In this document: one piece after another, positions 58,760 to 64,000 of the stretch
Layout: each line of letters starts with the position of its first letter
How positions within the stretch are numbered: position 1 is the first letter of the stretch
Source of the DNA: Actinacidiphila cocklensis
GTDB lineage: Bacteria; Actinomycetota; Actinomycetes; Streptomycetales; Streptomycetaceae
NCBI RefSeq assembly: GCF_907177275.1
Contig: NZ_CAJSLV010000114.1
Span: 124,001-188,000 of the forward strand
Length of the DNA: 64,000 bases
Direction of reading: 5' to 3'
Position numbers and translations under genes: made by a program
Notes under the pieces: generated by a model
Told to the model about the DNA's origin: nothing
Database searches by the model: none
The model's input: the letters and a program-made list of their open reading frames with translations, nothing else

Positions 58760-58876
58760 CTGCTGTGCCGGAAATTCGTGGCGCCCGATGCTTGCCGGAG
58801 AATGCCGGGCTGCGGCAGGAGAAGCAGACCACCTTTGCCGGGAGGGCAATTGGGCCGCAATTCGGGAGAGCGCTGT

Positions 58877-58907
58877 GCGGCCGCCGGATTCACCGTCCGG
58901 CGGCCGC
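58877..58907. terminator. Terminator of the DUF1206 gene
   Basis: Arms GCGGCCGCCGGA/TCCGGCGGCCGC (12 bp) with a 7-nt loop, 16 bp beyond the stop of the minus-strand DUF1206 gene. Confidence 0.75.
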
Positions 58908-58923
58908 GGCGTTCACGAACCGT

Positions 58924-59769
58924 TCAGAGCCTGCGCCAGCGGGCGTTGGCCCAGGAGAATGCGCCGAAGGCGATCAGCCCGGCCGCGACGAGGACCAGCA
59001 GCCACGGCCCGGCGGGCGTGTCGACGAACGAGCGCAGGGTGTCGTCCATGCCCTTGGACTTGCCAGGGGTGTGCTCGACCGCGGCGGCCACGGCGAAGCC
59101 GCCCGCGGTGGCGAGCACGACTCCGCGCGCCGTGCCGCCGAACACCCCGACGGCGTCCACCGCGCGGCGTTGCCACCGGGACATCTCCGCCGTCTTCAGG
59201 TGCTTGCGGAACTTGCGCAGCACGGCGCGGCCGGCGATCCACAGGCCCGCGCACCCCACGCCGACGCCCGCGACCGCGACGATCCACTGACCGCCGGGCC
59301 AGTCCAGGGCCTTGGCCGTCACGTCGTTGGTCTGCCGGTCGGTCGATCCGCTGCCGCTGCCCTTGTCGCCGGCCGCGTAGGCGAGCACGGAGTACGACAC
59401 GAAGCCGTAGAAGACGCAGCGTGCCGCGCTGGTCGCGCGCTTGCCCGGCTTGTCGCCGTCGGGGCCGCCCTGCCCGAAGGCGGCCTGGGACAGCCGCCAC
59501 AGGGCCATGCCGGCCAGCCCTGTGCCGAGCAGCCACAGCAGGACGCCGCCGAGCGGCTTGTGCGCGATCTCCGCGAGCGCGCCGCCCCGGTCGGCCTGCT
59601 GCTGCCCGCCGCTGTCGGCGGTGGCGATGCGTACCGCCAGGACACCGATGAGGACGTAGATGACCCCGCGGGCCACGAAGCCCGCACGGGCTCCGGCCGC
59701 GACGGCCTCGCCGCTGGTCAGGTGCCGCGAACGGGGCCGCACCGCTTGTCTCGCTGCTTGGGTTCTCAC
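58924..59769 (-). CDS. DUF1206 domain-containing membrane protein
   Basis: A 281-aa protein with three tandem DUF1206 repeats, each about 70 residues with two spans (GARAGFVARGVIYVLIGVLAV; ATSAARCVFYGFVSYSVLAYA; DAVGVFGGTARGVVLATAGGFAV). The R-x-G-(F/Y)-x-(A/V)-R-G-type opening is seen in repeats 1 and 3. GTG start at 59769. Function unknown. Confidence 0.88.
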   Translation of the reverse strand: MRTQAARQAVRPRSRHLTSGEAVAAGARAGFVARGVIYVLIGVLAVRIATADSGGQQQADRGGALAEIAHKPLGGVLLWLLGTGLAGMALWRLSQAAFGQGGPDGDKPGKRATSAARCVFYGFVSYSVLAYAAGDKGSGSGSTDRQTNDVTAKALDWPGGQWIVAVAGVGVGCAGLWIAGRAVLRKFRKHLKTAEMSRWQRRAVDAVGVFGGTARGVVLATAGGFAVAAAVEHTPGKSKGMDDTLRSFVDTPAGPWLLVLVAAGLIAFGAFSWANARWRRL

Positions 59770-59818
59770 ATGCCCTCGCGTGCCCGCCCGCGCCGTACTG
59801 ACACCCCTCAGGCCGCGG

Positions 59819-60913
59819 TCAGAGCCAGCCGTTGCGGCGGAAGCCCCGATGGATCAGCAGGCAGGCGGTGACCATGACGGCCACGACGATCGGATAGCCG
59901 TACAGCCAGTGCAGTTCCGGCATGTGGTCGAAGTTCATGCCGTAGATGCCGCTGATCAGCGTGGGCACCGCGATGATCGCGGCCCAGGCGGTGATCTTGC
60001 GCATGTCCTCGTTCTGGGCGACGGTGACCTGGGCGATGTTCGCCTGGAGGATCGAGTTGAGCAGTTCGTCGAAGGCGTTGATCTGCTCGTTGGCCTTGGA
60101 CAGGTGGTCGCCCACGTCGCGGAAGTATCGGCGGATCTCCGGGTCGACCGGCTCGTACGCCCGCTCGACGAGCAGTTGCAGGGGACGGACCAGCGGGGAC
60201 ACCGCCCGTTTGAGTTCCAGGAGTTCGCGCTTGAGCTGGTAGATGCGCCCGGCGTCCGTGCCGCGCGTGCCGGTCGGGGAGAAGACCTCGATCTCGACCG
60301 CGTCGACGTCGTCCTGCACCGAGTCCGTCACGTCCAGGTACTGGTCGACGACATGGTCGACGATGGCGTGCAGCACGGCCATGGGGCCCAGCGCCAGATG
60401 GTCGGGCCTGCCCTCCAGTTCCTCGCGCATCGGGCCGAGCGAGCTGTGCCCGCCGTGCCGGACGGTGATGACGAAGTCGGGGCCGGTGAACACCATGATC
60501 TCCCCGGTGCTCACGATCTCGCTCGTCGTGGTCAGGCGCTCGTGGGTGACGTAGGCGACGGTCTTCAGGACGGTGAAGAGCGTGCCGTCGTAGCGTTCGA
60601 CCTTGGGCCGCTGGTGCGCGTGGACGGAGTCCTCCACGGCCAGCGGGTGGAGCCCGAACAGCTCGGTGATGCCGGCGAACTCCTCCTGGGTGGGTTCGTA
60701 CAGGCCCATCCACACGAAGCCGCCGGAGCGGCGGATCTTGCGTACGGCCTCGTCCGGCGTGCAGTCACCCAGCTGGCGCACGCCGTCGCGGTAGACGACG
60801 CAGTTCACCACGGCGCTGCCCAGCGGGGAGCGGGCCGGGTGGCTGAGGTCCACCCGGCGCGGCCGCCGCTGGACACGGCGGGCTGCGGAGCGGAGGCTGC
60901 GGATCAGCGGCAC
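59819..60913 (-). CDS. corA: CorA-family Mg2+/Co2+ transporter
   Basis: A 364-aa inner-membrane channel. GTG start at 60913 after GAGGAGGAG. The long cytosolic N-terminal funnel (about 1-295) ends in the stalk helix; the two C-terminal spans (about 300-322 and 335-355) are joined by the selectivity signature YGMNF. Pentameric CorA proteins conduct Mg2+ under control of cytosolic Mg2+. The gene follows the universal-stress gene by 55 bp on the same strand. Confidence 0.93.
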   Translation of the reverse strand: MPLIRSLRSAARRVQRRPRRVDLSHPARSPLGSAVVNCVVYRDGVRQLGDCTPDEAVRKIRRSGGFVWMGLYEPTQEEFAGITELFGLHPLAVEDSVHAHQRPKVERYDGTLFTVLKTVAYVTHERLTTTSEIVSTGEIMVFTGPDFVITVRHGGHSSLGPMREELEGRPDHLALGPMAVLHAIVDHVVDQYLDVTDSVQDDVDAVEIEVFSPTGTRGTDAGRIYQLKRELLELKRAVSPLVRPLQLLVERAYEPVDPEIRRYFRDVGDHLSKANEQINAFDELLNSILQANIAQVTVAQNEDMRKITAWAAIIAVPTLISGIYGMNFDHMPELHWLYGYPIVVAVMVTACLLIHRGFRRNGWL

Positions 60914-60968
60914 GACGGACTCCTCCTCGGGGTGGCGTCGCCGCCAGTATGCCGAGCCGCGGCGTCCT

Positions 60969-61460
60969 TCACGCGGCCGCGCGCGGCCGCAGGGCGCGGT
61001 CCAGGTCGCGCATCAGCTCCGACGGCGGGACGGCGAGGACGTCGCAGTGCGCGTGCGCCAGGCAGTACCGGCTCACCCCGCCGTGGAAGAGCCGGGTCAG
61101 TCCGCCCTGCCGTCCGGTGCTGATCACCAGCAGGTCGTCCGGCCGGTCGGCGAGTTGCGTCAGCGCCGTACCCGCCTCGCCGCGCGCGGTGACCAGACTC
61201 AGGGGGACGCCGTTCGGGCGACCGCCGAAGGCGTCCCGGAAGGCCTGCTCCAAACGGGCCGCGGCGGCTTTCTCCCAGGCCGCGAGCGTCGGCGTGCAGG
61301 GCGTCCTGCGGGCGGTCCCCTCACCGCCCACCGGCGTCCAGGCCAGGACCGCCACGAGTCCGCCGCCGCGGTGCCGGGCCTCGTCCACCGCCCGGTGCAG
61401 GGCGCCCAGGCTCCGCAGCGATCCGCTGACGCCGACGACGACCCGCCCGCTGTGTGCCAT
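60969..61460 (-). CDS. Universal stress protein family protein
   Basis: A 163-aa UspA-fold protein. The ATG at 61460 has AAGGAGG nine bases upstream. Strand 1 is RVVVGVSGSLRSLGALHRAVDEARHRGGGLVAVLAW; the nucleotide loop is near DLLVISTGRQGGLTRLFHGGVSRYCLAHAHCDVLAVP. The classical ATP-binding G2xG9xGS is modified (GRQGGLTRLFHGGVS), so nucleotide binding is uncertain. It may be co-transcribed with corA. Confidence 0.87.
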   Translation of the reverse strand: MAHSGRVVVGVSGSLRSLGALHRAVDEARHRGGGLVAVLAWTPVGGEGTARRTPCTPTLAAWEKAAAARLEQAFRDAFGGRPNGVPLSLVTARGEAGTALTQLADRPDDLLVISTGRQGGLTRLFHGGVSRYCLAHAHCDVLAVPPSELMRDLDRALRPRAAA

Positions 61461-61547
61461 GGCGCTTCGCCTCCTTCCGTGTCCAGGTGCCGTACGCGAA
61501 CGGGGGTGCCCGGTCCGCCGGCCGGGCCGTCGCGGCCCGTGGCGCGT

Positions 61548-62888
61548 TCAGATGCCGATGTCGCGCAGGCGCAGGTCGGCCGGGGACTCCCGGCGTATCA
61601 GCACCCGGGCCTGGCCGTTGGCGACGGCGATCAGCGGGGGGCGGCCGACCATGTTGTAGCTGCCCGCCATCGAGAGCTGGTACGCCCCGGCGACCGGCAC
61701 CGCCAGCAGGTCGCCGGGACGTACGTCCTCGGGGAGCGCCACGTCCTCGGCGAGGATGTCGCCGGCCTCGCAGTACCGGCCGACGACCGTGACCGGCGTG
61801 CGGCCCGGTGCCGCGGCGCGGCCGACGAGGGTCGGCGCGTAGCGGACCCCGTACAGCGCGGGCCTCGGGTTGTCGCTCATGCCGCCGTCCACCGCGACCA
61901 GGGTGCGGCCGCCGGTGTGCTTGACGGCCAGGACGCGGTAGAGGGCGACGGCGGCGGGGCCGACGATGGCCCTGCCCGGCTCGATGGTCAGCCGCGGGAC
62001 GGGCAGGCCGTTGCGGCGGCAGCCGTCGGCGAGTTCTGCCCTGGTACGGGCGGCCAGCGCGGTGATGTCCAGGGCGGTGTCGCCCGGGCGGTAGGCCACC
62101 GCGTGGCCGCCGCCGAGGTCGAGCTGCGGCAGGACGATGCCGTGCTGGTCGCGGATGCGGGCCAGTAGGCCGATGAGCCGGCGCAGCGCCGCCAGGTACG
62201 GCTTGACCTCGGTGACCTGGGAGCCGATGTGGCAGTGCAGGCCGACCAGTTCCAGGCGCGGCTGGCCGAGGATGCGCTCCACGGTGTGCAGGGCGGAGCC
62301 GTCGGCGATGGACACCCCGAACTTCTGGTCGTCGGTGCCGGTGCGGACCGCCTTGTGCCCGCCGGCGACCACGCCGGGGACGACCCGCAGCAGCACCTTC
62401 TGCCGGTCGTGCGGTGCGACGAGGGTGGCCAGCCGGGCGATCTCGGTGGCGTTGTCGATGACGATCCGGCCGACGCCGAGCCGCACCGCGCTCCGCAGGT
62501 CCTGCGGGGACTTGGCGTTGCCGTGCAGCACGATGCGGTCGGCGGGGAAGCCGGTGGCGGCGGCCAGTTCCAGCTCGCCGGCCGAGCACACGTCCAGGCC
62601 GAGGCCCTCGCCGCGTACCCAGGTGGCGACCGCCCGGCACAGGAACGCCTTGGCCGCGTAGATCACGTCGGCCTCGGGGAAGGCGGCGGTGTAGGTGCGG
62701 CAGCGGCTCCGCAGTTCGGCCTCGTCCAGGACGTACAGCGGGGTGCCGAAGCGGTCGGCGGCCTCGGCGAGCGAGACCCCGGCGACGGTCAGGTCACCGT
62801 GCGGAGCGCGCCTGGCCGACGCCGGCCACACCGACAGCGGGTCCGGTTCCGAGGTGGGCACGGGGATCGGAGTCAGGGATACGGACAC
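61548..62888 (-). CDS. lysA: Diaminopimelate decarboxylase
   Basis: A 446-aa PLP enzyme converting meso-diaminopimelate to L-lysine. GTG start at 62888 follows AGGAGG. PLP lysine in YAAKAFLC (about residue 79), HCHIGSQ, DLGGGHAVAY, EPGRAIVGPA and GRYCEAGDILAED (substrate Cys-Glu) are all present. Its N-terminal 40 residues are extra and proline-rich. It follows a SAV_915-family gene by 10 bp, so the two form an operon. No other lysine-pathway gene is near; this may be a second lysA in the genome. Confidence 0.92.
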   Translation of the reverse strand: MSVSLTPIPVPTSEPDPLSVWPASARRAPHGDLTVAGVSLAEAADRFGTPLYVLDEAELRSRCRTYTAAFPEADVIYAAKAFLCRAVATWVRGEGLGLDVCSAGELELAAATGFPADRIVLHGNAKSPQDLRSAVRLGVGRIVIDNATEIARLATLVAPHDRQKVLLRVVPGVVAGGHKAVRTGTDDQKFGVSIADGSALHTVERILGQPRLELVGLHCHIGSQVTEVKPYLAALRRLIGLLARIRDQHGIVLPQLDLGGGHAVAYRPGDTALDITALAARTRAELADGCRRNGLPVPRLTIEPGRAIVGPAAVALYRVLAVKHTGGRTLVAVDGGMSDNPRPALYGVRYAPTLVGRAAAPGRTPVTVVGRYCEAGDILAEDVALPEDVRPGDLLAVPVAGAYQLSMAGSYNMVGRPPLIAVANGQARVLIRRESPADLRLRDIGI

Positions 62889-62898
62889 GGGTTGCCTC

Positions 62899-63252
62899 CT
62901 AGAACCTGTCCTGGCCGACGAGCGCGTGGTGCGGGGCCTGCGGGAGGGCTGGTCCCGGCCCCGGCGCCGGCGCGGACAGCCGGGGGTCGATGCGCACCTC
63001 GGTGATCCCGAGGGGGCCGGCCAGCGCGCGCAGGGCCGGCTCCGACAGGCGCATCCAGCGCTGGTCGGGTCCGAGCGCCCGGATCAGCGCGGGTTCGCTG
63101 GTGAAGGCGACCGCGGTACGCCCGCCGAGGGCGTTGCGGAAGAAGCGGGTGGTGCACCCCGCGGGTCCCGGCCGGACGGGAACGAACAGCGCGTGTCCGG
63201 CCGGGCCCCGTTCAAGGGGCTCTGCTTCCTCCGGGGTGGTGGGTGCCGACAT
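62899..63252 (-). CDS. SAV_915 family protein (SseB-like)
   Basis: A 117-aa cytosolic protein. The ATG at 63252 (MSAPTTPEEAE) has AAGGAG seven bases upstream. Core: ALFVPVRPGPAGCTTRFFRNALGGRTAVAFTSEPALIRALGPDQRWMRLSEPALRALAGPLGITEVRIDP. The strand-helix order resembles SseB/SAV_915 domains. Role unknown; its place directly before lysA suggests co-expression rather than a shared pathway. Confidence 0.82.
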   Translation of the reverse strand: MSAPTTPEEAEPLERGPAGHALFVPVRPGPAGCTTRFFRNALGGRTAVAFTSEPALIRALGPDQRWMRLSEPALRALAGPLGITEVRIDPRLSAPAPGPGPALPQAPHHALVGQDRF

Positions 63253-63361
63253 GGCGTACTCCTTGTGACGTCGGTTGCCGCGGGCCTTCGAGGACCCGCG
63301 GCACTTCACGACGCTAAGCCCGGCACCGGGGTGGACCCCGTACGCCCTGACGCACGCTTGA

Positions 63362-64000
<639 letters not shown>

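Overview
The window is about 72% GC (estimated by eye), with codon use strongly biased to G/C in third positions, GTG starts, purine-rich Shine-Dalgarno sites and several leaderless-looking promoters. The gene content (SpoIIE/HATPase phosphatases, DUF1206, SAV_915-family, DUF4230, DUF6884, CebR-box cellulase, EACC1/caspase) points to a streptomycete-type actinomycete. No rRNA, tRNA, CRISPR array, insertion sequence or phage gene was seen. It reads as a chromosomal accessory/arm-like region made of many short, independently regulated units.

Layout. 0.3-3 kb: a secreted GH44 cellulase/xyloglucanase behind a perfect CebR operator. 3-8 kb: a divergent oxidoreductase/MarR pair and a large PAS-GAF-SpoIIE-HATPase sensor phosphatase. 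8-14 kb: envelope and membrane genes (small anchored proteins, DUF4230, two tail-to-tail YihY/BrkB proteins, YkvA, a DUF4097-like protein, an NlpC/P60 hydrolase). 14-20 kb: a translationally coupled ABC importer (two permeases, ATPase, Tat/lipoprotein binding protein) with a GntR/FCD regulator and an HD-domain hydrolase; between the last two lies a 184-nt near-perfect inverted repeat whose pairing exceptions are all G-U on one strand. 20-22 kb: a Tat-exported flavin oxidase of the type-II cholesterol oxidase family.

22-28.6 kb holds the most striking locus: a same-strand set encoding an EACC1 small protein, a caspase fused to a GroEL/Cpn60-like domain, and a 1197-aa NACHT-NTPase with leucine-rich repeats. 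The architecture suggests a bacterial NLR/caspase immune or programmed-death system: sensor NTPase, protease effector, adaptor and a chaperonin-like module.

28.7-41 kb: redox enzymes with dedicated regulators (SDR, a decayed glutaredoxin, PPOX/TetR, aldo-keto reductase/MerR, HAD, HxlR, DJ-1/AraC), two ABC-F ATPases, a Bax-inhibitor-1 protein and a CGNR zinc-finger regulator. An operator family GTCACC-N9-GGTGAC recurs in pairs about 41 bp apart at three loci here, abutting the CGNR start codon and lying upstream of the Bax-inhibitor gene, so a local regulon is likely.

41-64 kb: an E1-only 2-oxoglutarate dehydrogenase, DUF6884, two tandem TDT-family transporters, an SDR, a TrmB/LuxR-type regulator divergent from a 1356-aa beta-propeller/sedolisin protease, a second SpoIIE-type phosphatase with altered metal-binding motifs, a methyltransferase, a POT peptide transporter, small stress-type proteins, CorA, a universal stress protein, lysA with a SAV_915 partner, and an aldo-keto reductase cut by the window end. 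Starts were chosen by Shine-Dalgarno spacing, overlap with upstream stops and family-like N-termini. No database search was possible, so family names rest on motifs recognised by eye.
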